NCBI GenBank assembly: GCA_043101845.1 | Contig: JBICHN010000011.1 | Span: forward strand, 1,302,001-1,366,000 | From: JBICHN01 sp043101845 | GTDB lineage: Bacteria > Planctomycetota > Phycisphaerae > Phycisphaerales > UBA5793 | Length of the DNA: 64,000 bases | Direction of reading: 5' to 3' | Shown here: one piece after another, positions 14,979 to 24,079 of the stretch | Layout: each line of letters opens with the position of its first letter | Position numbering within the stretch: position 1 is the stretch's first letter | Notes under the pieces: generated by a model | Seen by the model: only the letters and a program-made list of their open reading frames with translations | What the model was told of the DNA's origin: nothing | The model's database searches: none | Made by a program: the position numbers and the translations under genes

Positions 14979-17129
14979 TCAGGCGGCGTTTGTCGCGGCG
15001 GTCTCCTTCGGGGGACGGACGAGGCCGACCGATTCGACTTCAAGACCCTGCGGCGCCTCGTTGTATCCGAGGACCGCGGCCGTCGGGAGCATGGGCTCAA
15101 GGATTCGCCGCAGTGGTCCGCGGATCTGCGGCGAGGTCAGCACGACGGGTGGACGCCCGGCCGTGAGCAACGGTCGAAGCGCCTCGGCGATGGACGAACT
15201 GATCGAGTTCGCGACGGACGGTGGCATCGAAATCGTCGCGCCGCCACCGGAGCGGTCGACATACGACGCGACGACATCCTCGAGATTCGGGTCGACGGTC
15301 ACGCAGTAGAGCTTCTTCTGACCTTCCGAGTCGACGGTCGCATACTGCCCCGCGATTGTTCGCTTGAGCGCGTTACGGACATACTCGACGAGGATGTCGA
15401 TGTCCTTCGTCTGACTGCTCCAGTCTCCGAGCGTCTCGACGATGATTTCGAGGTCGCGTATCGGCACGCGCTCGCGCAGGAGAGCCTGCAAGACCTTCTG
15501 AAGATCGCTGACCTTGACGGTCGAGGGGATGGTCTCTTCGACAAGTTTCGGCGCGCGGTCCTTCAAGTTGGCGATGAGATTGTTGACTTCCTCGCGGGTG
15601 ATGAGTTCCTCGGCGTGAGCCTTGACGACCTCCGTAAAGTGGGTGATGAGCACGCTCGTGGCGTCGACCACCGTGTAGCCCATCGAGTCGGCGCGCGACC
15701 GGAGGTGATCGCCGATCCACCACGCGTCGAGACCGAAAGCGGGCTCCCGCGTCTGAATGCCATCGAGCTTGCCGGTGGTGGCGCCGGAATCCATGGCGAG
15801 CCACATTCCGGGATGCACTTCTCCTTCGGCGATCTCGGCGCCGCGAATCTTGATGCGGTACGCATGCTGATCGACCTGCGAGTTATCCCGGATCCGCACC
15901 GGCGGGAGCACCAGGCCGAGTTCGACCGCGAGTTGTCGCCGAATCGCTGAGATTCGATCGAGCAAATCGCCCCCTTCAGCCCGGTTCACGATCTTGACGA
16001 GACCATATCCGACCTCGAGTTCGAGCAGATCAATCTTGAGCAGGGAGTCGATCTCCGGCGGCTCCGCGGCCTGTGAGGCGTGCTTCGCGCTCGCCTCTTC
16101 GATCTTCTGGGTCTTCGCCGCCTGAACCCCACGGTGCACGAGTGTCCCCATGAGGGTGATCACGGCCGCGCAGAGAAGCATGGGCACGAAGGGCATTCCG
16201 GTGAACGCCATCACGACGAGAAACACCGCAGTGATGAAAAGGGCCCGCGGTTGCCCGGTAAGCTGACGGGCGAGATCCTGGTTGAGGTCATCTTCCGATC
16301 CCCCACGGGCGACCGTAAGGCCCGAAGCGATCGCAATGATGAACGACGGAATCTGCGAGACCAGACCATCGCCGATGGTCAGACGGGTGAACACCTGCAG
16401 GGTTTCGCCGGCGGACCACCCACGATCGAGGAGACCGATCGCGAACCCGCCGATGATGTTGACCACGGTGATGATGATGCCCGCGATGGCGTCGCCGCGC
16501 ACGAACTTTGAGGCGCCGTCCATGGCCCCGTAGAAGTCGGCTTCGCGCGTGATGTCCTGACGGCGCTGTCGCGCTTCGTCCTCGTCGATAATCCCCGCCG
16601 TGAGATCCGCGTCGATCGCCATCTGCTTGCCGGGCATCGCGTCGAGGGTAAAGCGGGCTGCGACTTCCGAGATTCGCGTCGAACCCTTGGTGATAACGAC
16701 GAACTGCACGATGACGAGAATGCAGAAGATGACGGCGCCGACGATCGGGTTGTTTCCCGCAACGAATTCTCCGAACGCGGCGATGACGCGGCCTGCGGCG
16801 CCGACGGCCTCGCTCGGCGTCGACGCGTCAGCCGTGAGAATGAGTCGCGTCGTCGCAATGTTCAAACACAGTCGATACAGGGTGACGCCGAGGAGCAAGG
16901 CCGGGAACACGGAGAAATCGAGTGGACGCTCGATGTAGACCGTGGTGAGAAGAATGATGGCGGAGAGGCTCAGGTTGAACGCGATGAGCATGTCGATCGC
17001 GAAGGTCGGCAGCGGAACCACGATGACGAGCAGCATGCAGACGAACGCGACCGGGGTGATGAGTCCACCGGCGCGGGTGAGCGCCCGTCTCCACGGGTTC
17101 GTGCTCTGGAGCAGCGCGGGCTGGGCCAT
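14979..17129 (-). CDS. flhA: Flagellar type III export gate protein FlhA
   Basis: Forms the nonameric ring of the export gate: a membrane half that couples proton flow to export and a cytoplasmic half that docks chaperone-substrate pairs. The 716 residues show about eight N-terminal membrane helices, the conserved FHIPEP-family stretch (VYIERPLDFSVFPALLL, TRLILTADA), the cytoplasmic loop DAMPGKQMAIDADL and AARFTLDAM, and a C-terminal domain from about residue 350. ATG at 17129 is chosen over GTG at 17153 since GGGAG lies 9 bases upstream. It sits between flhB (42 bases) and flhF. Confidence 0.96.
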   Translation of the reverse strand: MAQPALLQSTNPWRRALTRAGGLITPVAFVCMLLVIVVPLPTFAIDMLIAFNLSLSAIILLTTVYIERPLDFSVFPALLLGVTLYRLCLNIATTRLILTADASTPSEAVGAAGRVIAAFGEFVAGNNPIVGAVIFCILVIVQFVVITKGSTRISEVAARFTLDAMPGKQMAIDADLTAGIIDEDEARQRRQDITREADFYGAMDGASKFVRGDAIAGIIITVVNIIGGFAIGLLDRGWSAGETLQVFTRLTIGDGLVSQIPSFIIAIASGLTVARGGSEDDLNQDLARQLTGQPRALFITAVFLVVMAFTGMPFVPMLLCAAVITLMGTLVHRGVQAAKTQKIEEASAKHASQAAEPPEIDSLLKIDLLELEVGYGLVKIVNRAEGGDLLDRISAIRRQLAVELGLVLPPVRIRDNSQVDQHAYRIKIRGAEIAEGEVHPGMWLAMDSGATTGKLDGIQTREPAFGLDAWWIGDHLRSRADSMGYTVVDATSVLITHFTEVVKAHAEELITREEVNNLIANLKDRAPKLVEETIPSTVKVSDLQKVLQALLRERVPIRDLEIIVETLGDWSSQTKDIDILVEYVRNALKRTIAGQYATVDSEGQKKLYCVTVDPNLEDVVASYVDRSGGGATISMPPSVANSISSSIAEALRPLLTAGRPPVVLTSPQIRGPLRRILEPMLPTAAVLGYNEAPQGLEVESVGLVRPPKETAATNAA

Positions 17130-17171
17130 GGCGATCGTCTCCCGGCGCGTCACGGCGCCGTCTCATCGAGG

Positions 17172-18242
17172 TCAGCCGGCCTTGCGACCGTTGAGCTGGT
17201 AGACATACGCGAGCACTTCGGCGATCGCCGCGTAGAACTGCGGCGGAATCTCCTGACCGACTTCGACCGCTGGGTACATGGCGCGGGCGAGGGGTTTGCG
17301 CTCAATGATGGGAACTCCATGGAGCGCGGCGATCTGTCGTATGCGCAGCGCCATGTAGTCGGCGCCCTTGGCCACGACCCGTGGAGCGTGCATCGAGGTC
17401 GAGTCATACTTCAGTGCGATGGCGAGATGCTCCGGGTTCGTGACGATGACATCCGCCGTCGGCACCGACTGGTTCAGCCGCTGCTGCATGATCTTCCGGG
17501 CGAAGCCGCGCTGGCGCGACTTGACCGCCGGGTCACCCTGCAGCTGCTTGAGTTCGTCCTTGACTTCCTGCTTCGTCATCTTGTGGTCCTGTTCCCATTG
17601 CCACTTCTGGTAGGCGAAGTCGATGAGGCCGAGGATGATGAGCGTCAGCGTGAGCCAGAACGCGAGTTCGACGACCAGCTTCGACGCGACAACGACGGCT
17701 TCGGCGAACTCGAGGTAGGGGAGCGCGAGGACCTCGCGAAAGTTCATCGCAATGACCGGCGCGGCGACGAGCAGGACGGCGACGACCTTGCCGATGTTCG
17801 TTCCCGCCTTGGCGAGTGAGCGGACGCCGAAGAGCTTCTTGAGTCCGCTCATTGGACTCAGTTTGTTGAGCGACGGACGGAGCGGCTCAAAGCTCAGCAG
17901 CAATCCGACCTGCCATACAAGACCGATGTAACTCACGGCGACCATCGCAAGCAGAAACGGGCCGGCGACCTTGATGGCGAGTCCGACCGCCTTCGCCGCG
18001 TCATTCAGCGCGGCTTCGTGGTGAAACGGCTCGGCGCTGATGCGGCCGGACAGCGTTTGTTCCATGAACGCCTGCCAGTCGCGCAGAATGCCCGGCGCGA
18101 AGACGATGATCGCCAGCACGGCGCCGAGCAGTCCGATGGCGCCCGCGAGATCCTGCGAGCGTGGCACGCTGCCCCGTTTTCGCTCATCCTGTCGGCGGCG
18201 CTGGGTCGCCGGTTCAGTCTTGTCGCCGAGATCTTCCGCCAA
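17172..18242 (-). CDS. flhB: Flagellar export switch protein FlhB (with NPEH cleavage motif)
   Basis: Export gate component that switches secretion from hook to filament substrates after self-cleavage. The 356 residues begin MAEDLGDKTEPAT, the standard start, read from TTG with AAGGAG 9 bases upstream. Four membrane helices (about residues 31-210) lead into the cytoplasmic domain with KMTKQEVKDE and KSRQRGFAR. The autocleavage site reads TNPEHLAIALKYD, so the canonical NPTH is NPEH: the cyclising Asn, the Pro and the His are kept and Thr is replaced by Glu. C-terminal VPIIERKPLARAMY is normal. It lies 21 bases after fliR. Confidence 0.95.
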   Translation of the reverse strand: MAEDLGDKTEPATQRRRQDERKRGSVPRSQDLAGAIGLLGAVLAIIVFAPGILRDWQAFMEQTLSGRISAEPFHHEAALNDAAKAVGLAIKVAGPFLLAMVAVSYIGLVWQVGLLLSFEPLRPSLNKLSPMSGLKKLFGVRSLAKAGTNIGKVVAVLLVAAPVIAMNFREVLALPYLEFAEAVVVASKLVVELAFWLTLTLIILGLIDFAYQKWQWEQDHKMTKQEVKDELKQLQGDPAVKSRQRGFARKIMQQRLNQSVPTADVIVTNPEHLAIALKYDSTSMHAPRVVAKGADYMALRIRQIAALHGVPIIERKPLARAMYPAVEVGQEIPPQFYAAIAEVLAYVYQLNGRKAG

Positions 18243-18263
18243 GCCCTGTCACTCCTTCGCGTT

Positions 18264-19052
18264 TTAGAGGTTGAAACCCTTCGCCACGAGTTCCTCGATC
18301 GCTTCGAGCACATCGAACATCTCGTCGGCGATGATCTCGTCGATCGCGTAGATCGTCGCGATGAGCATGATGAGCCCCACGACCACCCGCATGGGGAAAC
18401 CCAGTGACATGATGTTGAACGCCGGCGCCGTCCGGCTGATGAAACCGAGGGCGAAGGTTTGCAGAAATATGAGCGCGAGTACGGGCGCCGCGATGCGGAT
18501 CGCGAGTTCGAACGCGCTCGTCAGAGCGCCGAGACAGACCGCAATGAGATCGGTTGAGAGAATGAACGCGCCCACCGGTACATGCTCGAAGGTATCGAGC
18601 GTAAAGCGGAGCAGGATCTCGACCCCACCGGCGAGAAGAAAGGTCGCCATCGCCATGTAGAAGAGCATCTGGCCGATGACTTCCGCCTCGTCGTCGAAGG
18701 CGGGGTTGAACGCCCGAGCCAGGCCCACGCCGAGCTGCTGACCGATCGTCTGGCCGCCGAGCTGGCAGGCGACGAGGGGAAGACCGGCGAGAAAACCGAT
18801 CATCACGCCGATGAGGAGTTCGCTCGCCATGACCGGCGCCAGCGCCCAGAACGAGAACTCGAGCGGCAGCTGTCCGCTCTCCAGGAGAATCGGGTACACG
18901 ACACCGTAACTCGCGGCGGTGAGGGCCAGGGCGAAGAGCGCCTTGATTTGAAGCGGGATGATCGAGCTTCCAAGCACGGGCGCATAGATGAAGATGCCCG
19001 AGATGCGAAAGAGCGCCATCAGCGCCGGCGTGAGATGCGGCAGGATGTCCAT
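18264..19052 (-). CDS. fliR: Flagellar export gate protein FliR
   Basis: Integral membrane part of the FliP5-FliQ4-FliR1 export channel. About 262 residues with six hydrophobic helices, the family segment ELLIGVMIGFLAGLPLVACQLGGQTIGQQLGVGLA and late helix LALIFLQTFALGFISRTAPAFNI. ATG at 19052 is used; an in-frame TTG four codons earlier has no better ribosome site. It follows fliQ after 36 bases and precedes flhB. Confidence 0.94.
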   Translation of the reverse strand: MDILPHLTPALMALFRISGIFIYAPVLGSSIIPLQIKALFALALTAASYGVVYPILLESGQLPLEFSFWALAPVMASELLIGVMIGFLAGLPLVACQLGGQTIGQQLGVGLARAFNPAFDDEAEVIGQMLFYMAMATFLLAGGVEILLRFTLDTFEHVPVGAFILSTDLIAVCLGALTSAFELAIRIAAPVLALIFLQTFALGFISRTAPAFNIMSLGFPMRVVVGLIMLIATIYAIDEIIADEMFDVLEAIEELVAKGFNL

Positions 19053-19088
19053 GAACGCCGCCAAGGGTCATTCGGTCCTCTCCGCGGA

Positions 19089-19346
19089 TCACACCGCGCC
19101 GATGTTGAACAGATCGATCGTGAGCGTGAGGAGTCGGTTCAGAATCCATGGAATCATCAAGATCGCGACTAGCATCATGCCGGCGATCTTGGGGACGAAG
19201 GTCAGCGTCTGCTCCTGAATCTGCGTCACCGTCTGAAAGAGAGAGATGCAGAGTCCGATGACCATGCCGGCGATAAGAATCGGCGCCGCGATGATGAGCG
19301 CGTTGACGAGCGCTTCTCGAATGAGATCAACGCCGACATCGAACAT
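19089..19346 (-). CDS. fliQ: Flagellar export gate protein FliQ
   Basis: An 85-residue protein with two membrane helices forming hairpins around the export channel. Family features: MVIGLCISLFQTVTQIQEQTL followed by FVPKIAGM and the second helix. It lies 19 bases after fliP and 36 before fliR, in the invariant P-Q-R order. Confidence 0.94.
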   Translation of the reverse strand: MFDVGVDLIREALVNALIIAAPILIAGMVIGLCISLFQTVTQIQEQTLTFVPKIAGMMLVAILMIPWILNRLLTLTIDLFNIGAV

Positions 19347-19365
19347 GCTTGCACTCTTTCGTTAG

Positions 19366-20247
19366 TCAGGTGACCGCGTAGGGAATCGCGCCGACCGCCG
19401 ACGCGACCTGGGTGGGTTGCACGAAGCTCGTCATGAGGTTGCCCACGATGAGGTTCCAACCATCGACGAGGACGAACAGGAGAATCTTGAACGGGAGCGA
19501 AATGAGAACCGGCGGCAGCATGAGCATGCCCATCGAAATCAGCAGACTCGCGATGACCATGTCGATGATGAGGAACGGGAGGTAAACTCGAAAGCCGATG
19601 AGAAAGGCGATCTTGAGTTCACTCAGCATGAACGCCGGGACGAGCGTGAGCATGTCGACATCGGCGTACTTGAGGTCGCTCGGTTCGCTGACATCGACAC
19701 CCCGGTACTCGAGAATCATGAGCACGCTGTCCCAGTTGCCGGTCGCGTCGATCTGCGCAAACATGAAGTCGCGGAGCGGCTGACGGGCCCGCGACCAGAC
19801 ATCGACCTGGCTCTGGACGGCGGGGTCGCCCTGCTGGTAGGGGACGATCGCTTCGTCGTAGACCCGCTCGAAGGTCGGCGCCATGACCATCAGCGTGAGA
19901 AAGAGGCTGAGCGCCACCATGACCTGACTCGGTGGCAGCGACTGGGTGCCCATCGCTTGTCGCAGAAGGCTCAGGACGACGATGATCCTCGTGAAGCAGG
20001 TCGTCATCATGACGATCGCCGGCGCGAGCGTCAGGATGGTCAGGAGAACGACAATATTGATGGCGCCGACGAGACCACCTTCGAAGCCGGGTATGGCTTT
20101 CGACGCATCGTCGAGCACGGTGACCGGATTGATCGTGTCGGTGATGGCGCCGTCGCCGCCGCTCTGGGCGACGGCCCCGGCGGCGGCGCCGAGCGCCGTC
20201 GTCACGGCGAGGGTCGAAATGAGACGCGACGGGACGGCCCGGTTCAT
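19366..20247 (-). CDS. fliP: Flagellar export gate protein FliP
   Basis: Main channel-forming subunit of the export gate. The 293 residues begin with a cleavable signal-like segment (to about residue 28, ending AGAVAQ). Characteristic FliP stretches follow: MTTCFTRIIVVLSLLRQAMGTQSLPPSQVMVALSLF (split here over positions of about 95-130), FMLSELKIAFLIGFRVYLPFLIIDMV and PFKILLFVLVDGWNL. The ATG overlaps the fliO stop by four bases, so translation is likely coupled. Confidence 0.95.
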   Translation of the reverse strand: MNRAVPSRLISTLAVTTALGAAAGAVAQSGGDGAITDTINPVTVLDDASKAIPGFEGGLVGAINIVVLLTILTLAPAIVMMTTCFTRIIVVLSLLRQAMGTQSLPPSQVMVALSLFLTLMVMAPTFERVYDEAIVPYQQGDPAVQSQVDVWSRARQPLRDFMFAQIDATGNWDSVLMILEYRGVDVSEPSDLKYADVDMLTLVPAFMLSELKIAFLIGFRVYLPFLIIDMVIASLLISMGMLMLPPVLISLPFKILLFVLVDGWNLIVGNLMTSFVQPTQVASAVGAIPYAVT

Positions 20248-20966
20248 GCCCGAACCTCCAGCGTCGATCGACGCCGGCCGGCGCCCCGCGCCGGTCGCGG
20301 CCGTCGAGTGAGATCGATCACCGTGGAGGGGGTCGCCGTCTCTTCCCCGTTCGACTTGCCGCGTCGTCTGCCCTCGGTCGGCTGGCGCGAGTCGCGCAGA
20401 ATCTCTTCCAATCGGTGGTTGAAGGACGCTTTCTCGTCGTCCTGGACACGCGATAAGAGCGACGCGACCTCCGCGGCCTCGTTGAACTCAGTCAGCGTTG
20501 TCGCCCCGGCGCTGGTCTGACAGAGCAGCAACACCCGACGATCGACCTTGAGCAGAATGAGCGACTGCCGCTGCCCGAACGGAAAGCGACCGAGCACTTC
20601 GACGACGCCTGACGGCCCGCGTCCGCCTGCGAGCGGGCCACCGAAGCGCTGCACGAGGATCTTGAGCAGCAGGATTGCCCCGATCACAATGCAGAGGCCA
20701 CCACCGAGTCGCATCCACCCGACGCCGGCGCCGTTGGAGGCGCTGAGTGGTTGTCGTTCGTGCTGAGGAGCCGCTTCCGCGGAGCGGGCCGGGAGGGCGC
20801 GGGCTTCAAGGGACTCTGCCGAAGTCGAGGTCGGCGCCGCATGAGGATCGGGACCGAGTTGGGCCCTCGCCAGGCCTCCGAGTCCGAGCGTAACCGCCAG
20901 GGTCGCCGCCACGATGATTCGGCGCGCGCGGAAGGGTCGGGAGAGAGATTGGGAGATCGTCGTCAT
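20244..20966 (-). CDS. fliO: Flagellar assembly protein FliO
   Basis: Scaffold that helps assemble the FliP ring. The 240 residues have an N-terminal signal-like segment (IIVAATLAVTLGLGGLARAQ), a low-complexity linker, one membrane helix (LGGGLCIVIGAILLLKILVQ) and the FliO cytoplasmic core VEVLGRFPFGQRQSLILLKVDRRVLLL, in which VLGR and the Q-S-L-L-V-V pattern are diagnostic. The C-terminus is very basic. The ATG at 20966 has AGGA about 9 bases upstream. It follows fliN after 80 bases and overlaps fliP. Confidence 0.85.
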   Translation of the reverse strand: MTTISQSLSRPFRARRIIVAATLAVTLGLGGLARAQLGPDPHAAPTSTSAESLEARALPARSAEAAPQHERQPLSASNGAGVGWMRLGGGLCIVIGAILLLKILVQRFGGPLAGGRGPSGVVEVLGRFPFGQRQSLILLKVDRRVLLLCQTSAGATTLTEFNEAAEVASLLSRVQDDEKASFNHRLEEILRDSRQPTEGRRRGKSNGEETATPSTVIDLTRRPRPARGAGRRRSTLEVRA

Positions 20967-21012
20967 GCGTCGCCATCCTGGCGCCTTCGTGACGCGCTCC
21001 GGCGTCACGGGA

Positions 21013-21027
21013 CCGGGCTCCGCCCGG
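21013..21027 (-). other. Short GC hairpin in the fliN-fliO gap
   Basis: A 6-base-pair stem (CCGGGC with GCCCGG) closed by a GGA loop on the operon strand. A near twin lies at 38656-38670. No T-run follows on the operon strand, so mRNA stability or processing is more likely than termination. Confidence 0.35.
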
Positions 21028-21046
21028 ACCGGGTTTCGTTTTTCTC

Positions 21047-21526
21047 TCAGCCGGTCGCCTGTCGCGCCGGCGCCGGCTCCGACTGGCTCGGAGTATCAAA
21101 GATCTCGCTGATTCGCACGCAGAAAGTGTCGTTGAGCACGAGCACCTCGCCGCACGCCACGAGGCGGTCGTTCACATAGATGTCCACCGGGTCACCGGCG
21201 AGCTTGTCGAGTTCGACCACGGCGCCCTCATTGAGTCGAAGGACATCTTCGACGAGCATTCGGGTCCGCCCGAGCTCCACCCGGACATTCAAATTGACTT
21301 TGGAGAGCAGTTCGATTCCCGCGGCGCCGGCGGGGGTCGCCGTCTGCCCAAAGGCTTCGAGCTGCAGCGCTTCCGAGTCCGTCTGCAACTCCTCGACCGC
21401 GCGAGTCGCCGCGTCGAGAGCGGCCTCGGGACTGTCTTCAGCGGCCGCGTTCGCCTCGCCTGCCGGGGCAGGCTGACTCTCGGGCGCGTCGTCTTGCTGT
21501 TGATCTTCGGCTTCCGGCTCGGCCAT
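21047..21526 (-). CDS. fliN: Flagellar motor switch protein FliN
   Basis: C-ring protein controlling rotation direction and export docking. About 159 residues: an acidic, Ala/Glu-rich N-terminal region (1-70) and a C-terminal SpoA domain (about 75-148) with LLSKVNLNVRVELGRTRM, VLRLNEGAVVELDKLAGDPVDI (split as a continuous hallmark), VNDRLVACGEVLVLNDTFCVRI. The GTG at 21535, with AGGAG 4 bases before it, is an alternative start that adds three residues. It follows fliL directly; the expected fliM between them is absent. Confidence 0.94.
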   Translation of the reverse strand: MAEPEAEDQQQDDAPESQPAPAGEANAAAEDSPEAALDAATRAVEELQTDSEALQLEAFGQTATPAGAAGIELLSKVNLNVRVELGRTRMLVEDVLRLNEGAVVELDKLAGDPVDIYVNDRLVACGEVLVLNDTFCVRISEIFDTPSQSEPAPARQATG

Positions 21527-21620
21527 CCTGGCCACCTCGCTCCTGAGGATTCGTCGCTTCGGGCTTATCGGAAGAACCGGGCCGGAAACTGTAACGAGAG
21601 CGGAGGAAGATTCCGCTCAG

Positions 21621-22142
21621 CTAGAAGTCGGAGCGAAATCCTGTAAGCGACGGAATGAGGATGCCTTGGAGGCGCGGCTCGTTCGAGTTCGGGTCTTCCC
21701 CGAACACCTCGCCGAGCGCTTCTTCGAGCTGTCGTGTCAGCGTGCTCAACTCGGGCTCGTTGAAGTGGCGCGGCTCGGCCTGGCGCCAGATCGCGCTCAC
21801 GATCGTCTTCACCCGCGCCTCGTTCTCGGTCAGGATCCGCTCGATCTCCTGCTGGTCCCGCGCCCGGACTTGCGCCGTGATCTGGGTCTCGTACAGGTAG
21901 ACGACGCCCTGCTTCGAGTTCGGGAAGCGATCCTTGAGGACGGGGACCTCCACGATTCGGTTAAGGGTCGCGGCTTCATCAATCTCGAATTCCCGGGCCT
22001 CGACGCTCGGTGTATTCGTGAACATCGCCACGCCGATAATCGTGGCGACCTCCATGAGGACCACCCCGACGACGATGATGATGACCTTCAGCGGCAGCTT
22101 GCGCCCGGTCGATTCCGCGTTCTCGGCTGGTTTGTCCGGCAT
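21621..22142 (-). CDS. fliL: Flagellar basal body-associated protein FliL
   Basis: Single-pass inner-membrane protein that stabilises the stator. The 173 residues have one helix at about 19-40 (VIIIVVGVVLMEVATIIGVAMF region) and a periplasmic domain with the FliL pattern VYLYETQITAQVRARDQQEIERIL and IVSAIWRQAEP, ending LIPSLTGFRSDF. AGGAGG lies 10 bases before the ATG. It follows motB after 6 bases. Confidence 0.88.
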   Translation of the reverse strand: MPDKPAENAESTGRKLPLKVIIIVVGVVLMEVATIIGVAMFTNTPSVEAREFEIDEAATLNRIVEVPVLKDRFPNSKQGVVYLYETQITAQVRARDQQEIERILTENEARVKTIVSAIWRQAEPRHFNEPELSTLTRQLEEALGEVFGEDPNSNEPRLQGILIPSLTGFRSDF

Positions 22143-22148
22143 GGAAAG

Positions 22149-22922
22149 TCAGCCTCCTCGAGCATTGTCAGGATCGGTGAAATCGGCGTCCGGGTTGAAG
22201 TCACTCGCGAGGGTCTCGGTCAGAATAATCTCGACCCGGCGATTGACCCGCTGCTCGATGACGGCCCCGAATCGAGGTTGAATCGGCTCGGTGTCGCCGC
22301 ACGCCTCGATCCGGAAGAGCTTCGGATCGAGCCCCATCTCGAGGGTCAGGAATCGCTCGACATTGTGAGCCCGCGCAAAGGAAAGCTCGTACAGATCGGT
22401 CCACTGCGAGCCGGGTGAGAGCGTCTTCGAGTCGGCATGACCCCGCACGATGATCTTGTTATTCCGTCCTTCGAAGAGGCGGGCGAGTTCGCGGAGGGCG
22501 TCCTTCGTCTGGTCGTTGAGCTCCGCGGATTCGCGCAAGAAGGCGCTGCTCCCGCCGATGGTGAAGAGCAATCCTTCCCGGATGCGCTTCACCGTCGCGT
22601 GCTTCCCGGTCATGCCCGGGGTCGGGTTCTGGCTCACGCGGGTCTTCATACGACTTTCGAGTGAGATGCTCTCGAGCGTCTTGAGCATGGATCGCGTCGG
22701 CGGAAAGGGCGAGGGTACCACGCCGTCCCCGCCTTTGTAGCCGAACGCCTCCTTGACCGCCTCGACGACCTGCTGGTATTCGTGCTCTTTCTTGAGCTCC
22801 GAGAAGGCGGCGAGGAGAATGAAGAAGCAGAGCAGGAGCGACATCATGTCGCCGTAGGTCACGACCCATTCGGGAACGGACGGTCCCTCGGGCTCTTTCT
22901 TGCATTTGCACTTCTTCGACAT
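22149..22922 (-). CDS. motB: Flagellar stator protein MotB
   Basis: Stator subunit that anchors the proton channel to peptidoglycan. The 257 residues show a short Cys/Lys-rich N-terminus (KKCKCKKE), one membrane helix with the proton-binding Asp (VTYGDMMSLLLCFFILLAAF, Asp at residue 25) and a C-terminal OmpA-like domain with IIVRGHADSKT, ELSFARAHNVERFL and EQRVNRRVEIIL. It follows motA after 21 bases. The motif fits a proton motor; ion specificity cannot be fixed from sequence alone. Confidence 0.95.
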   Translation of the reverse strand: MSKKCKCKKEPEGPSVPEWVVTYGDMMSLLLCFFILLAAFSELKKEHEYQQVVEAVKEAFGYKGGDGVVPSPFPPTRSMLKTLESISLESRMKTRVSQNPTPGMTGKHATVKRIREGLLFTIGGSSAFLRESAELNDQTKDALRELARLFEGRNNKIIVRGHADSKTLSPGSQWTDLYELSFARAHNVERFLTLEMGLDPKLFRIEACGDTEPIQPRFGAVIEQRVNRRVEIILTETLASDFNPDADFTDPDNARGG

Positions 22923-22943
22923 GATCGTTCGCCGGCGCGGCGT

Positions 22944-23729
22944 TTACGCCGCCATCGCCGCCTCATCGTCCTCCTGCGGGCGCGTCGACGGCGGGAGGTA
23001 GGTTTCGAGTTTCTGCGCGACGATTCGCGGATTGTCGCCGGACTGGATACTCATGACGCCGCGGATGATGATCGTCTTGAGCAGCACCTCGTCGGCGGCC
23101 CGCTGCGCGAGCTTGTCCGACATCGGCAGGAACATGAGGTTCGAGAGAAGGGCGCCGTACAGCGTGGTCAACAACGCGGCGGCCATGCCGGCGCCGATCT
23201 TCGACGGGTCTTCCATGTTCGCGAGCATCGCCACCAGACCGATGAGCGTCCCGATCATGCCGAAGGCCGGGGCGTAACGACCGAGCGCATCGAGCAGGCC
23301 CTTGCCCTGCTGGTGCCGCGTGATCTGGTTTTCGAGTTCCGCCTCCATGATCGCTTCGATGAGGTCCGGATCCGTGCCGTCTACCGCCATCTGAATCCCG
23401 CGGACGATGAACTCGTTGTCAATCTCGTTCGTCATGCTCTCGAGGCTGAGGATGCCTTCGCGTCGAGCGATCTCCGCGTAGTTCACGAGCGTTTCGATGA
23501 GCTCCTGGGCCGATTCCGACTTCGCGAAGACGGTCTTGAGCAGCACTTTGGGCAACTGGAGGAGATTGCTCATCGGAAAGGCGACGAGTGTCGCGCAGAA
23601 CATGCCGCCCACCACGATAACCATCGACGGGGGATCGACATACGCGGCGAGCCCGGATCCGCCGATGAGAATCGCGCCGACGATGAGCACCCATCCGAGG
23701 ATGGAGCCGATGAGTGTGTTGATATCCAC
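22944..23729 (-). CDS. motA: Flagellar stator protein MotA
   Basis: Proton-channel subunit that pushes on FliG. The 261 residues show four membrane helices: ILGWVLIVGAILIGG, DPPSMVIVVGGMFCATLVAFP, then a large cytoplasmic loop with charged residues (REGILSLES), and APAFGMIGTLIGLVAMLANM plus GAGMAAALLTTLYGALLSNLMF. The conserved Pro of helix 3 and the TTLYG motif are present. The start is GTG with GGGAGG 8 bases upstream. A 129-base gap without a gene separates it from flbD. Confidence 0.96.
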   Translation of the reverse strand: MDINTLIGSILGWVLIVGAILIGGSGLAAYVDPPSMVIVVGGMFCATLVAFPMSNLLQLPKVLLKTVFAKSESAQELIETLVNYAEIARREGILSLESMTNEIDNEFIVRGIQMAVDGTDPDLIEAIMEAELENQITRHQQGKGLLDALGRYAPAFGMIGTLIGLVAMLANMEDPSKIGAGMAAALLTTLYGALLSNLMFLPMSDKLAQRAADEVLLKTIIIRGVMSIQSGDNPRIVAQKLETYLPPSTRPQEDDEAAMAA

Positions 23730-23858
23730 CCGCGAGCCTCCCGGCGCGCCGACACTCCGCGCGGCGCACCATGCCGATCATCGACGCGGACCACGCCGGT
23801 CTTGAGTCCAATACGCCGAAGCGCGCGTGGCCGGAACAACGCCGCGCCCGATAAGGAA

Positions 23859-24056
23859 TCAATCCGGGGGGAAGAGAGAACGAAGTCGACGCCCGTAGTC
23901 GATCGTCCGCTCGACGACTTCGCTCATCGGTTCGAGCACGAGGATGTGGTCGCCGTTGATGAGGGTGATCGTCGTGTCGGGATTCTCCTCGACGCTGCGG
24001 ATGTTCTCCGCGTGCACGACGACGGGCTTCCCGTTGAGGCGGGTAAGCAGAATCAT
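23859..24056 (-). CDS. flbD: Flagellar FlbD family protein
   Basis: A 65-residue protein of the FlbD family found between hook and motor genes in many operons of Gram-positives and spirochaetes. The typical pattern is MILLTRLNGKPVVVHAENI, IRSVEENPDTTITLINGD and VLEPMSEVVERTI, here complete. In spirochaetes and Firmicutes it is required for or helps motility, but its molecular role is unsettled. It lies 58 bases after flgE. Confidence 0.9.
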   Translation of the reverse strand: MILLTRLNGKPVVVHAENIRSVEENPDTTITLINGDHILVLEPMSEVVERTIDYGRRLRSLFPPD

Positions 24057-24079
24057 GACCGACTCCGTTCGGGCGTCAC

